NCBI GenBank assembly: GCA_017311185.1
Contig: JAESUZ010005532.1
Location: 496,001 to 560,000, forward strand
Direction: 5' to 3'
Length of the DNA stretch: 64,000 nucleotides
From: Proteles cristata cristata
Taxonomy: Eukaryota; Chordata; Mammalia; Carnivora; Hyaenidae
Both the position numbers and the translations under genes were made by a program. The notes under the pieces were generated by a model that saw only the letters and a program-made list of their open reading frames with translations, was not told the origin of the DNA and made no database searches. Positions 51,791 to 64,000 of the stretch are shown here, piece after piece (the first letter of the stretch is position 1; every line of letters begins with the position of its first letter).

Positions 51791-54244
51791 ATGTGTTCAC
51801 CTGATGTGAACAGACAGATGTCTGTCAGACAGACCGACAGACCAAAGCAGCACAAGGGCAGTATGGGGGGTGGGGAGCAGCCTGGGTGCCGAGAGACGCA
51901 GAAGCGGGCGGAAGGAGAGGCCCCAGGTCTAGGGTGGGGGTCTCCGTGGAGGCAGCCCCGCCTCAGCTAGTGGGAGGCCTTGCTGGAGATTTCCGGGGTC
52001 CCGTCCGGGTCCGGCGTTCTGTGACTTGGTGAAGTTTCCAGCAGTAGGGTTTTAGCGGACGCACAGGGGAGGTCTGTCCCCTTCCCCTCTGTCACAGGCT
52101 GCCCCTCAGAACATCAGGCGGCCTTTAATCAAGGGGGAGGAGAGAGTCCTTGACAGAAGTCGCTGCCCGGGGGTGTTGGTGTCCTCGTTCTTGGCTGTTG
52201 GGGTAGGCATCTGGGGCGGGGGGGTGGTTCCGGCGGGGGGGGGCTGGAACCAGCCAGTGGCAGCGCCAGGACGTTTGGTGTCCCCTCCTTCCCCGGGGCA
52301 TCTCCACAAGTGAAGCCGCCTTCACGCTGGGACCCGAACCCGTCAAGCAGACCCCACTTTCCCGCCACTTTCCCTCCCTACGCAGAACCCGGGCCGCTGC
52401 CCCCGCCCTTCCCATCTGCTTGTGCCTGAGAGCACCTGGCGCTGAGGCCAGGATGCCAGTGATGCCAGCAGCCGCCTGCGAGAGCGTTTGCGTCTGTCCG
52501 AGCTCTCAGGGGACCTTGAGCCTCTTGCCACGGTCTCGCGAGAAACCTTAGAGATCAGAGCAAGGCGGATCTCAGAACCGCAGACTGAGATTCCCGAACT
52601 GTTAAGATACAGTGAGGTCTCCCCTAACGTGGTGGGTGGGATCCTACAAGAATCTAGCTGCATTGGAATTGCCTGCGAATTGCCTCATGCGGTTCCTGGA
52701 ACTGACCCGGGTGGTGGTGGTGGGGAATGGGGGGCGCCGGTGCGCCTGGGGCACGGTTCTTGCCCCAGGACCCCACCATCCCCATCCAGCCGGCCTGGCT
52801 GCGCTTTGGCACCCCCTGGTGGTGGGTGTGCGCTCTGGCTGAGATACGCGTGGGGCGCTTCGGGATCCGTGTCCTCCACCCTGTGACTCCGGATGCCCTG
52901 CGTGGCCGTGGGCCAGTTCCCTGTGCCCCTCCCTGAAAACGGGCATTTTAGGCCACCCCTTCCTGAGAAGAGCAGAGGGCAGCGAGCCCGGTGGTGGAGG
53001 CCCGTCTCCAAGTGTGCGCACACCACTGCAGGGTTCGCTGTTGGTAGGGACGGGGCACTCAAGCCCTGTGAGTTTGATTTCTGCCCTTCCCTTTTGGGAA
53101 CTGAGAGGAAATCCGAGGACGGCATTAAAATAAGGGGGTTTATGTGATGTCGTGCTCAAGTGAAGCGAGGATTTGTCATTTATAACCATTCCGTCTGTGG
53201 CTCGCATGTCAAGAAATTCGTGGCATCGGTGACTTGGGGGCAGATTCAGCCAGAGAGACAAATGTCACGAGAGCGCCTGGGCCTGTTGAAGAGATTCCCG
53301 GCACCCCGGGCTCCGACGCTGCCCACCCCCCGCCCCCCGTGTGCCCAGGTCTGCGCTGGGAAGCCCCGTGCCGGTGTGCGCGCACTGACAGGTCAGCTGG
53401 CTCCTAGGCCTCATTGCTCGCACCCCTCAGGGAATGTCTCAGCGTCCCCCTCCCTGTCACCCTGTGCATCTAGGCCAGGTTCTGGTAGTTTCCAAGGGTC
53501 TCATAATGCAGGCACCGGGGGCTTCACCCCTCTGTTTCTCATGTTCTCCCTGCCCCCCCGGGCCACTCTGCCCTGAACCGCCCCTGCCAGCCCCCGCCAC
53601 AATGGCTTTCAGTGTCCCGGAGCCCAGTGCTTCCTGGTGAGACTCGTTCATGTGTGTGTCCCTAAGGGGAGAGCCGTCACCGGCCAGAACAAGTCGCACA
53701 TGCAGAGAGGCCCCCTCCTTCACAAAGGAGCTCCTGCAGCTCCGGGTGGACCCCAGCCGCCTCCTCTCCCCGCGGCCTCTCCTGGATGTATGAGGTACAC
53801 AGAACTCCGGTCCCAGACACTTGAGCCGATGGGCTGGCTCCTCCCCCTGGTCCCCAATTTCACAAATATAGCAACTTACGCCCCACACGAAAATTCTAGT
53901 TCCGGGAGAAGCAGTGCACCCTGTGTTTAGGGGCCATGGGTAGAACTGATGTCACCCTGAGCCGAATAGAAGCTTACATTTTACGTGTGCACCTTGTGAA
54001 CTCATTGAGCGAATAATCGTACGTAACATAGAGAGCGACGTTCGTGAGCCCTATAACTTAACTGTGTGTTCGGGGCTTTGTTTTGTATGATTGTCTGTGT
54101 AGCGTTTATCGTCTGTTAATGAAGCGTGTGAGGTGCAGGACCTCAGTGTGTTAGACGTGGAGAGAAGCAAAATGGGTCCTTCCAGGCCCTTAGGCAAGAA
54201 AATCAGAATTAGAACATATTTATTTTGTTTTGTTTTTGAGCTGG

Positions 54245-54277
54245 GTGTGTGTGTGTGCGCACGCGCGCGTGCGCGCA
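54245..54277. repeat. Alternating GT/GC tract
   Basis: gtgtgtgtgtgtgcgcacgcgcgcgtgcgcgc: strictly alternating purine-pyrimidine over about 33 bp. Confidence 0.95.
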
Positions 54278-54959
54278 GCAGAATGACTTACAAAACCCTT
54301 GTTTCATTTCTTCCCTTCTGGCCAGAGCGCTGTGTGCTATGGAACTCCCTTCCTGAGTCTCGGGGGCCGGGGCCGCCCTCCCCCAGCGTCACCCAGCGGG
54401 AGGAAGTAGCAGCCACCCTGGGGAACCTGGCTTCCTGCCCCGTTAGTTCACATTTTGGGTGTTTGGTCATTTGTTTGCGACAGACAGAAAGCGACTGGTT
54501 TCTCACATTTGAGATTTCCTTTTTTAAAAAAACGAGGATTGTGGTAATTCGATCCCACGTGCAGAGGAAGCCAGGTCGGCCCGTGGCCGTGACTTAGTGA
54601 CGGTGTCTGCAGTGCCAGAGACCTGTGCTCTCGGGCTCCAGCGTCGCCGTCCATCTGGGCGCGCTCCACCAGTGGGACAGAATCCTCCGGCGCGGGGGCT
54701 GCGGGAGAGGCCGGAGGACCCCACAGCCTCCCGCAGGACTCCCGTGCCCAGGACCCCCCCACCGTTGGCTGGAACGCGCCCAGCAGGGGGCGCTCAGCAC
54801 CCCCAAGGCCTCCTGTGCCTTGCAGAGCAGGATTAGGAGAATTTCCTTTTCCAAGAGTTTGTTCTCATGTGACTCCCGAATGTGCCTTCCCGTAACGTGT
54901 GCCCCGGCTGTCACTGCAGCTGCCCCCAGTGAATCTCGTCCTTTTCTGTACGGCGTCCC

Positions 54960-55686
<727 letters not shown>

Positions 55687-56099
55687 TGAAACAATGATGT
55701 TTCTTTCACTTGCCCTTCGGAACGTTCTTTACAGACGGAACAGGTGTTTGTAGGTGACCTTATAGACGGCGGCTTGCGGGCCAGTTACGTACAGACCCCC
55801 AAAGAACACCCTGCTTTCCGGAGCCCCAGTCCCCGTGCCAGGGAACAGCTAAAACCCCAAAGGAGGAAGCTGCCCTCAGTGTAAACAAGGCCGGTGTGCT
55901 GTGCGGGCCGGGGGGGGCCAGGCAGGCAGAGTGACGTGTCCCCGCCATTAGTCCCGTGCTTGCCATGCGGCACGCGTACCCGTCACTGTCCCTCAGCCGG
56001 TGGTGTTAGCTGGTCCCTTGGGCACGGGTCTGCAAGCCTTCCCCACTGCACAGTTACTGTGTTTTCATTCGTCTTCTTAAAATTTTCTTTTTTTTTATT

Positions 56100-56314
56100 T
56101 TTAAAAAATTTTTAATGTTTATTTATTATTATTGACAGAGGGAGACAAAGTATGAGCCAGGGAGGGGCAGAGAGATGGAAACAGAATCCGAAACAGGCCC
56201 CAGGCTCCGAGCAGTCAGCACAGAGCCCAGCGTGGGGCTCGAACCCACAAACCATGAGACCATGACCTGAGTTGAAGTCGGACGCTTAACCAACTGAGCC
56301 ACCCAGGCGCCCCT
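56100..56314 (-). mobile_element. CAN-SINE, antisense (first of a tandem pair)
   Basis: Antisense SINE with a T-rich lead, ggaggggcagagag and a reversed head ending ccacccaggcgcccc. A second antisense SINE starts within ten bases. Confidence 0.9.
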
Positions 56315-56322
56315 TAAAAAAT

Positions 56323-56523
56323 TTTTTTTGAAGTTTATTTTTGAGAGAGAGAGAGAGCATGAGTGAGGGAAGGGTAGAGAGAGAGGGAGACACAGAATCT
56401 GAAGCATCTCCAGGCTCCGAGCTGTCAGCACAGAGCCCGACGCGGGCCTCGAACCCACAGTTGGTGAGATCATGACCTGAGCCGAAGTCAGATGTTTAAC
56501 CGACTGAGCCACCAGGCATCTCT
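56323..56523 (-). mobile_element. CAN-SINE, antisense (second of a tandem pair)
   Basis: The lead ttgaagtttatttttgagagag starts directly after the previous SINE; the head ends gagccaccaggcatc. The pair probably arose by insertion of one SINE at the A-rich tail of the other. Confidence 0.9.
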
Positions 56524-58633
56524 CTCTTTGTCTTTAAAAGCTTAATGGGGGAAGTTACTTTGAGGCCATCTATGTAAATAGCCTGTTATCACTGAGAACT
56601 TCACCTGCTAACTTAGGCACCCGTTGAAGGTGCTTACCTGAGGCAGTCATTGTCATGGCAACGAAAGGAAGAGTCTGTAATTCCGTTATTCCTTCTGTGC
56701 TCAGTAGCTAGCGTCTCCTGTACGGAAAGTTCTCTCTTCCTCCCATTTAGTTATTGATCCCTTTACGTATGTGTATCAGTGGGGATTTGTAGAATATTTG
56801 TTTTCCTCGGTGATTATAACGCTTTCTTGTGATTTACTTTGGTGAAGAAAATCCCACATTTGATCAGCAGAAGACCCTTCAAGCTTCACCCCTGCGGCCT
56901 CTGCTGCATCCCTGTAACAAGGCACCACGGTCCCCACGTTCTTGGAGCACCTTCCTTAGGTCGTGACACAGTAAAATGCTCCAGGCTTGCCTGGAGCCTT
57001 CTCTTTGGCCCAGGCCTGGAACCAGCCATGTCTCCGAGCAGCTCCTTGTGGGTTCCCCCTGGTGGTGAGGGGAAGTAGGTGTGTGTGCGTGCGTGTAGTG
57101 CACGTGTATGTGTTGTATACATGGTTAATATCTATCAGTGTGCATGTGTACACGTACATGCATTCACACACCCACGATCATAACCAAAACCTCTAATTTC
57201 AGTCCAGCATCACAGGGTTATTTTTAAAAAGCCTACGAGAAAATTCTGTGAAAGTAAACTTTGAGGAAAACCATGAATAAACCCAATGTTATTTTCTCAG
57301 TCACACGGTACCTGGCGGGTTCAAATACTTTCAGAAATGCTTAGATATGATAGCATCAATGTAGATTTAGTCATAGGTATTTTCTTAGTACTGTTTGGGG
57401 ATTTTGTTTGGGGAAGGACACATTTGGGATTTTATTTACCCAGGTATTCAAGTGAAGTCACTTTAACTCCCCAAACATTGAACATTGATTACGTTCTCTC
57501 TCGGGGAGGCGCGTACCTCAAGTCCATTTGCTTTGTCCTGGGCCTCATGCCATGCTGGCCCGGAGGGAGGGTCACTGCCAGCCAGTTTTATGAGCACACA
57601 GAAAATAGCTCCTCTCACGTTAACGGCTCTGGGAATATTTACAATTACGTGTATTCAGATCAGCATCCAACTTGTCAAGCCTGTAAACATACAACTTCAT
57701 TGGCTTTGAGTCTTGAAGCTAAACTTAGCACATCTTTCATGATAATAAAATTTAATCATTTTAATGAAAATAATTCTTTTCTTTCACAGTCTACTAATTT
57801 ATGCGCTTAATAACTCAACATCCCCTAAACTTTTTAAAGATTGTATTTTGATTAATCAAATGCTTCGATACCATTATAAACGTAAAGCATCCGATTTCTA
57901 AATCACGCAATGAGGATGACTTAAATCCTTAATGAATAGGATCTTACAGATGTATTTCCGACTTGCAGATGCAGCGGATCAGATCTGGGGCGGGGACCGT
58001 TTCAAACATCATAAAGGCACACCATGCACAAAGCTGGGCGATGACTGTAAAATGTGATTACGCTTCTATAAAGTCATACGAACTTACCTACACTTATAAA
58101 CTGGTACAAAAGTTAGTTGACTTTTTGTACCATCTTAGGAGAATTACGATCACCACTTCAGGCCCATTTAGGAGACCCCGACAAGGGCCGCGGGGGGACA
58201 GGGTTGGGACCCCTCAGAGGTGCAGACCGCATGGACTCGCCAGGTGAGGCTGGCCAGGGCTGGCGGGAATTCCTTGTTCTGGCCAGTTTTTGTGCCATAT
58301 AATGGCACTTTCTAGGCAGCTTCCTTGGGCTGAGATTTCACTCCCCATGGTAGTTTCCATACCACACGCCCGCCGCCCTTCTGCAGACAGGACGGCCCAC
58401 AGGGCTCCGGTCCCGTCTCCTTGGGTGTAAATCCTCACATAACTTCTGGGGTCCGGGCTTGGTGTGCACACAGCGTGGGCCTGTCACTCGGGCCGGGACT
58501 GCGTCTCCGTCCTTCATACCCTTACATCTTCCTGTACGTTCCCTCTTCTGCCTCTCCCGCTCTGCTGAGCTTGGAAAACGTGGACTTGTAACCATCGCTT
58601 AAGTAAATGAACGCATCTCCCCTCCCCCGCCAG

Positions 58634-58779
58634 GCGGCGTCCTCGGAGGACATGGGCAGGTGGCTCGGGATTTTGCTGGCGGAGACCGGGTCCTCCACCG
58701 ACCCCGGGGCCCTGCACTACGACTACATCGATGTGGAGACGTCCGCCCACGTCATTCAGACCGCCAAACAGACCTTCTG
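58634..58779 (+). CDS. AFAP1: AFAP1 coding exon 10, residues 423-470, PH2 C-terminal helix and YDYI motif
   Basis: The acceptor is ccccgccag. The donor is TTCTG|gtaaga, which leaves two bases of the Cys471 codon. The exon codes [19 protein letters not shown], with Trp432 as the PH helix tryptophan, then [23 protein letters not shown]. Tyr451 and Tyr453 in YDYI are reported Src target/SH2 ligand sites and are both kept. Reading through the donor instead would give Trp, so the splice is required for the conserved Cys. The first codon after Glu422 is Ala-Ala where human has Ala-Ser, as I recall. Confidence 0.96.
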
Positions 58780-58952
58780 GTAAGATCCCCGTGAAGCGGC
58801 CAAAAGCCTAACTACACTCTTCTGTCACGGAGTTTCATTCCTTGTGTGCACAGCCTGGGGGGAAGAAAACTAAAGACTCTCCCTTTGGCGTTACATTGAT
58901 CCAAACTTTGCTGAACTTTTGTCATTTCCACCTTCCCGTCTTTCTGTTGTAG

Positions 58953-59175
58953 CAGAGTTTGGCAAACTTCTTTTGTCAAGGGCAAAAGTATTTGCGGCTC
59001 TGCGGGCCACAGTTCCTGAGTATTTGCGGCTCTGCGGGCCGCGATCCCTGTTAAAACTTCCCGGCTCTCCCATCACAGCCACAGACCACGCACCACACAA
59101 GGGTGTGCTGTGTGCTGATCAAACTTCATTTGTAGGAACAGGCAGCGGGCCGGCTGTGGCCCATGGGCCGTGGGA
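58953..59175 (+). mobile_element. hAT-type nonautonomous DNA transposon remnant
   Basis: Starts cagagtttggcaaacttc and ends near gcgggccggctgtggcccatgggccgtgg, the pattern of a widespread mammalian hAT-derived repeat. It contains a 32-bp tandem duplication (58988-59051) not typical of the family. Confidence 0.6.
58988..59051. repeat. 32-bp tandem duplication
   Basis: gtatttgcggctctgcgggcc occurs at 58988 and again at 59020, inside the hAT remnant. Confidence 0.92.
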
Positions 59176-62082
59176 CTCAGGGAACACATCTGTGGAACAA
59201 ATAACTTACGTATTACATTAACCAGGGCAGAATTTTCAAAGTCATCAGTCACGTATTTTTAAAACTTGAACTGTGATTTGATTTTTAAACAAAGTCTTGT
59301 ATGTATGAAAACATTCCTTTGAATCCTATTTCTGTAATGTAATGACCACGAAAATAATCTCAGCAGCACCTTTCAGGGGAAGGGCCCCAGACCCCTGAGG
59401 GCATTCAGGACTCCTGTCAGGCAGTCCCAGGGGTCAAGACTGGATTCCTAACACACTGGTGTGAAGCCTGTGTCCTGGGGCTGTGTCAGTGAGGTGCTGG
59501 GTAAGGAGGAGGGGACTCGGGCTCCCGCCACGGCATTTACTAGGTGGAAATTCCGGCCAAGGGATCGGGAGCCCCTCGGTGCCTCAGCTCCCTCTGCAGA
59601 GCCCAGGCCCGGGGAGGCCGTATCCGGGGCTGCTTCTGGGCTCATGTCGCCAGCCCCTGGCGTGTTTCTGCTTCCCCTAGACAGTGTGTAGGGATGGAGG
59701 GTCTGCGCCTGGGGCCGAGGAGAGGTGGGTGGATACAGAGCATGTGGTGGAGTTCTGTCCTCGCCTGCGGTGATGAACAGGCCACTGGTGGTCCCTGCTG
59801 GAGGCCCTGCGAGTGCAGATGAGCCCCGTGTCCTCGCCGACACTGGCCTCCCCACGAGCTCCCCTCTCTGCTTTTCCACACACGTGGCGTCCGCGGGGAA
59901 TTTGAGCCACGTCCCTGTGGCCCTCGAGTGGCGCGGTGGAGTGAACTTTTACTGTTTGGCGGAGACATCTTGGTGCAAAAGGCACCGTGCGCTCACATCG
60001 GGATCAAGCACACATTACCCCCAACTAAGGTGAATTAGCGGCTTTGGCAGCAGTAATTAATTTTTATACACCTTGTCCTGAAAATCTCCAGTGCCGCTTA
60101 GCGGTTTTCTAAAGCACGGACCCCCCTGTTCTTGCCACTGTCGTTAGTGGGAAAGTCAGGTGCTGACATTGTCAAGTGCTGACTCTTCTGTTCGTAGTCA
60201 TTATTTTTCCGCGATAACACCCTATCTTCGTCAACAGAACACACCTAAATTCCAGGGAGCCCCTCCTTATTCAGCACACGCAGCACTTGAAGCACATTTA
60301 ATCAAGTGGCTTCTTATGAAACGTGCTATCAAACTGGGTTTTGCAGAATCTCCCCGTCTGGATGACATAAAAGAAAGGTGATGGTTTTTAACTGCCTCTT
60401 CGGAACTTAGTAGATTCTGACGCCTCTCCGAGTGCCCCGTGACTTTGGCTGTACTCACCAAAGTAACAACCCCGTGTCCGACAAGCCCGGGGTGGCAGTG
60501 TTTCCCCCAGAGCAAAACTTGGCCTTCCCAGTGGGCGGAGTTTCCAAGTGGGCGGAGTATTAACCTACACCTAATGTGGGAAGGTCCCAGTTCTGAGAAA
60601 GGAATGTAGATTGCAGTATTGAAAACTCATTTATTAAAAAGTTGCGTTCAAGGGGCTTGTGGCCACAAGAATCTTTGCTGCTTCATTAAAATCATTATAG
60701 ATATTAGCAATAAAGTGTATTTTCGTTTGTCAGTTTGGTAGCAAAATATTCTTATACCTTCAGAGAAGATATTTAACAAGGAAATAACGGTCAGGATATA
60801 AACAACGGCAGCTCACCACTACAATAAATGACGTAGGATTAAATGAATTTTTGCTTTGATGCAAATGGCAGCTGGCTAATGAACGTTTTCAAGGTCTTCA
60901 CGGAGAGGGGGGTCTGTGCGTTGGGTATGTCTGAGGGGAAAGGACAGTGATGTATTTGGGGAGGAGGGCAGCAGAAAGAAAAAATGGTCATTTAAATTCT
61001 CCCGGGAAAAGTAGAGTATTAGGAATATTAATAATGGCGAACAGTTGGGACCTGTCTTCCCACACCCTAGCCTCTCTCTAAATGAGATGTATAGAGATGT
61101 ATAGATACAGGGGAAACGTTCTGAATTTTTTTCCCGAAACTGATTTCAAGTCAAGCTCCATTGGAGACGCATGAGGCAGCAGTCGTAGAGGCGGCAATGT
61201 GCGCAGAGGCCATGGGTCAGGGTGGATGGAGTCAGGGCAAGGGGCAGGCCGGGAGGGGGCTGTGGTCTTGAATCATCTTCCCGTGAACCCTCAAAACAGG
61301 GGTGCACCTTGCAGGTGTGGTGCTCAGTGAAATCAGCCAGATGCAAGAGGACACTGTCTGTCTGCCTCCACTCCTGGGGGGCTGGGGGGGCGGTCTGGAG
61401 CAGACGGATCTATAGAGGCGGAAGGCAGATGCTGGGCCCAGGGCCCGGGGGCCGGGCGGGGTGGGGGGTGAGGGTGACATGGGGATGGAGGATCAGGTGG
61501 GGAAGGTCCTCGGGGGGAGGGCCGTGCTAACCGCCCAGCAGCATGAATGCACTCAGTGCCCCAGATCCGTACACTTGACAGTGGTAAGTGGAAGACCTTA
61601 CGTGGTCTGCATTTTACACAATACATGTACTTCTGTGAGCGTCTCACGTTTTTGAATTAGCAGGTAGCATGTGCTCTCTTATCTCATGTCCACTTTTGCA
61701 TTTAGTTAAAATCCCTGTTGTGGAAAGAGCACCAGGCAGAAGACGGGGGCCTGGCATGCAGACGGGGCTCCCCTTTGCAGCTTCGGGCTGGGAGACCTGG
61801 GGAGGGGGGCAGGTGCCTGTCCATAAGGCCCAGCCTCTTCCAGGAGGTCCGTCCCGCATGTCCATGACCTCTCCGTTCCCAGCTCCTGTCCTGCCCCTCC
61901 CGAGCCCGCTCCTTCCTGGTGCGCACACCATCACACACCAAGCGCTCGCTGGTCCCCGCGTGGGCGTTTCAGACACTAGGTCTGTGAGCAACCACGCCGG
62001 CTGTGCGTCCAGCTCTCACCAACCACCGGAGCACACGGCGCCTCAGCCGGCGATGCCCTCAGACGCGCCTCCTGTCTTGCAG

Positions 62083-62200
62083 CTTCATGAACAGGCGAGG
62101 CATCTCCGCCAGCCCGTACCTGGGGAGCACCTCCAACGGCTACGCCCACCCCAGTGGCACGGCGCTGCATTACGACGACGTCCCCTGCATCAACGGCTCG
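62083..62200 (+). CDS. AFAP1: AFAP1 coding exon 11, residues 471-510, ends at the neuronal-insert junction
   Basis: The acceptor is ctgtcttgcag|CTTCATG and the donor GGCTCG|gtgagt. The exon completes Cys471 and codes [23 protein letters not shown], ending DDVPCINGS at residue 510. It ends in phase 0. In the family the ubiquitous isoform continues from here to LKGKK, and the longer brain isoform inserts about 84 residues at the same point. Neither continuation is visible in the remaining 1.8 kb. Gly477, Ser481 and Ser486 appear to differ from human. This is the last AFAP1 exon in the window. Confidence 0.95.
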
Positions 62201-64000
62201 GTGAGTGCGCCCCTCGGACCAGGGTCTGGGCTCGGCTGTGTTGGAGGTGGGGAGGTGTGGAGTCCTGTGATCGGGGACCCCGATTTCAGGCCAGGTACTA
62301 GAGGGCTTTTGGCGGTGCTCTGAGGCAGGAGGGAGCCTGCGTCCCCTCTATGATCTCAGTGTGCCTTCAGACAAGTAGGTAACCAGACGCTGGTGTCCTT
62401 CAGCGCCCACGTCACCATGTCCCAGCACGGCCGAAAACACCGGTGGTAGGACGGCACCGCAGGTCTGTAAAAACAGCCCAGTCTCGGTTCTCAGTGAGCA
62501 GAAAGGACGTGTGGCCGCGACATAGTGGCCGCACTGCAGACCCAAGGCGTCTTCCCCCCGGTGGCCGTGGATCCCCGGGACACCTGGCCCCTGGTCCCCA
62601 GGAACATAGCAGAGATGCTCATAGACGCCCCATGTACCCGGGCCGCCTGCTCTGCACGGCCACGGAGCGCACTCGGCCCCCAGTCCTTTGTGTCCCGTAC
62701 GGGAGCAGCCCTCATCAGTAGGCTCTTACCGGCTCCAGATTCTTTGCTGAACAGCCGTCCCTGAGCACACTGCCTGGGCCGGGCCCCGTGCCGTTCTCTG
62801 GGCCACTGGAGGGGAGGGGGCCCTCGAGAAACCACCTCAGCATGGGTCCCCCGGTATTGGCGTCTGTGCCAAGATCTATCTCAGAGGTCGGCACAGATTG
62901 TGTTGATTGTGTTTTTCCAGCCTTGGAAGGTATTTTAGATTTTTTTCCTGCTGTGTTGCCCACCCATCCTTCTCTCAGTACTTGGATGGACGTCCCCAGT
63001 CAGTCCCCTCTTTTCCACTGTCATAAAACCCACGCCTGCCCGAGGCGGGCGCCGGGAGAGCGCGGCCTTCTCGAGGGAAGCGCGGGGGCCAGGCAAGGAC
63101 TCCTGGAGCCTGGAAGGAGAAGCAAACTGGAAAGAAGGTTACTGTGGTCCTGGCCGGAGGTGGCCAGCCGGTTACGGAGGCAGCGATGTCCTGTGTCCCC
63201 GGGGTCTTGGATATCTCGCCCTGGGGGTCCCTCCCTCCACCCCCTCGGGCCTGCCCCGGACTTCCTGCAGGGGCCTGTCCGCAGGCTCTGTACTGGGTTC
63301 CTGTCCGCGCAGCCCCTCCTCCCTGCCTGCCCATCCCCTCTCCCTCCTTCCTGATTGGCCGCACGGCCCCCAGCGCCCAGGGTCTGCACTAGGGATTGAA
63401 GACGCAACGGAGGAGTCGTAGCCTCTGTCCCCCAGTGACCTTCCGGTCCAGCGGGGCTGCAAGGGGGGTGGGGGGGTGGGGGGGGGAGAGGAGAGCGGGG
63501 CCCGGGCCCGGCAGGTTCACACAAGCATTAGGCTCCGTGCTGGGACGTGGCTGAGGGGTAGGAGCAGAGCCGCGGTGCAGTCCTGTCTCGGCTGCGAGTC
63601 CCATCGGACAGCTTCCTGCCTGAGGCTGGGACCCTTGTCACCAGTCTCCAGGGTGTCAGCGGCCCCTGGTGCCCACGATGGCCCGGCCCTCCTCCCCTGA
63701 ACCCACGCACTTAGGGACGGCCGCGTGGTGGCCCCGCGAGAGTGGGTCTCGGGCGGTCTCTCTGCCTCCCTGAGCACTGGCGGGGCGCGGTCCCCGGCCG
63801 TGCCCGCCGCCCTTTGCCCCGTGTCGGCAGCCTTGTCCCCGGTGGTAGCCCAGCCACCAAGCTCACCCGCACGCGTTGGCCGCTTCTCTGAGCCCTGGTC
63901 CCAGCTGCCGCCTGTGTTAGAGGGACAGCACACACCTGTCTCTGGACCCTCTGCCCGAAGGCCCTTCCACGTCCCTCTCCCTTACCTTCCGCACCACCAT
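62201..64000 (+). other. AFAP1: AFAP1 intron after coding exon 11 (incomplete)
   Basis: The window ends within this intron. I looked for both the neuronal insert exon and the LKGKK exon and saw neither. The segment is GC-rich with a G-run cluster at 63463-63487. ORFs here lack any recognised domain. Confidence 0.85.

Larger units (their letters stand above)
58780..62082 (+). other. AFAP1: AFAP1 intron between coding exons 10 and 11
   Basis: A 3.3-kb intron. A hAT-type DNA transposon remnant lies at 58953-59175. Positions 60560-61140 are AT-rich and repeat-poor with several binding-site-like motifs. The rest holds nothing I can name. Confidence 0.92.

Overview
The window is mammalian nuclear DNA and holds the 5' coding half of one large gene, AFAP1 (actin filament-associated protein 1, AFAP-110), on the + strand. 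Eleven coding exons with GT-AG boundaries and continuous reading phase run from the start codon at 3284 to 62200. They encode residues 1 to 510 of a protein that in human is about 730 residues, or about 814 with the neuronal insert. The noncoding first exon(s) and promoter must lie to the left, because the ATG exon begins at a splice acceptor two bases before the ATG. The 3' exons lie to the right.

The organism is most likely a cat (family Felidae). More than twenty tRNA-Lys-derived CAN-SINEs of the cat-lineage type (head GGGGCGCCTGGGTGGCT, CT-rich tail region, A-rich end) are scattered through the introns. Several are nearly identical, with perfect or near-perfect target-site duplications. 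The host gene maps to 4p16.1 in human; the matching cat chromosome should be B1, from general comparative knowledge and not from this sequence.

Layout: 1-3283, upstream intron. 3284-17036, three exons encoding the N-terminus with the SH3-binding proline motif (residues 62-71) and the Tyr93/Tyr94 Src target region, separated by an 11.7-kb SINE-rich intron. 26241-40725, three exons (residues 112-274) encoding an acidic linker and the first PH domain. 43371-48592, two exons encoding a Ser/Lys-rich linker with the Ser277 region. 55178-58779, two exons encoding the second PH domain and the YDYI tyrosine motif. 62083-62200, an exon ending at Ser510, the point where the brain-specific insert is known to join. 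The window ends inside the next intron.

Everything else is intronic. It consists of SINEs (about three quarters antisense to the gene, concentrated in the left 35 kb), decayed L1, L2, MIR, hAT and Tigger remnants, several CpG-rich patches, microsatellites, and a homogeneous 40-bp minisatellite at 49941-50176. I saw no second protein-coding gene, no functional RNA gene and no CRISPR-like or other unknown system. The most notable non-gene items are a 3'-truncated tRNA-Lys retropseudogene with a target-site duplication (45940-46005), two nested transposon insertions, the minisatellite, and repeat-poor AT-rich intronic segments that could be regulatory.
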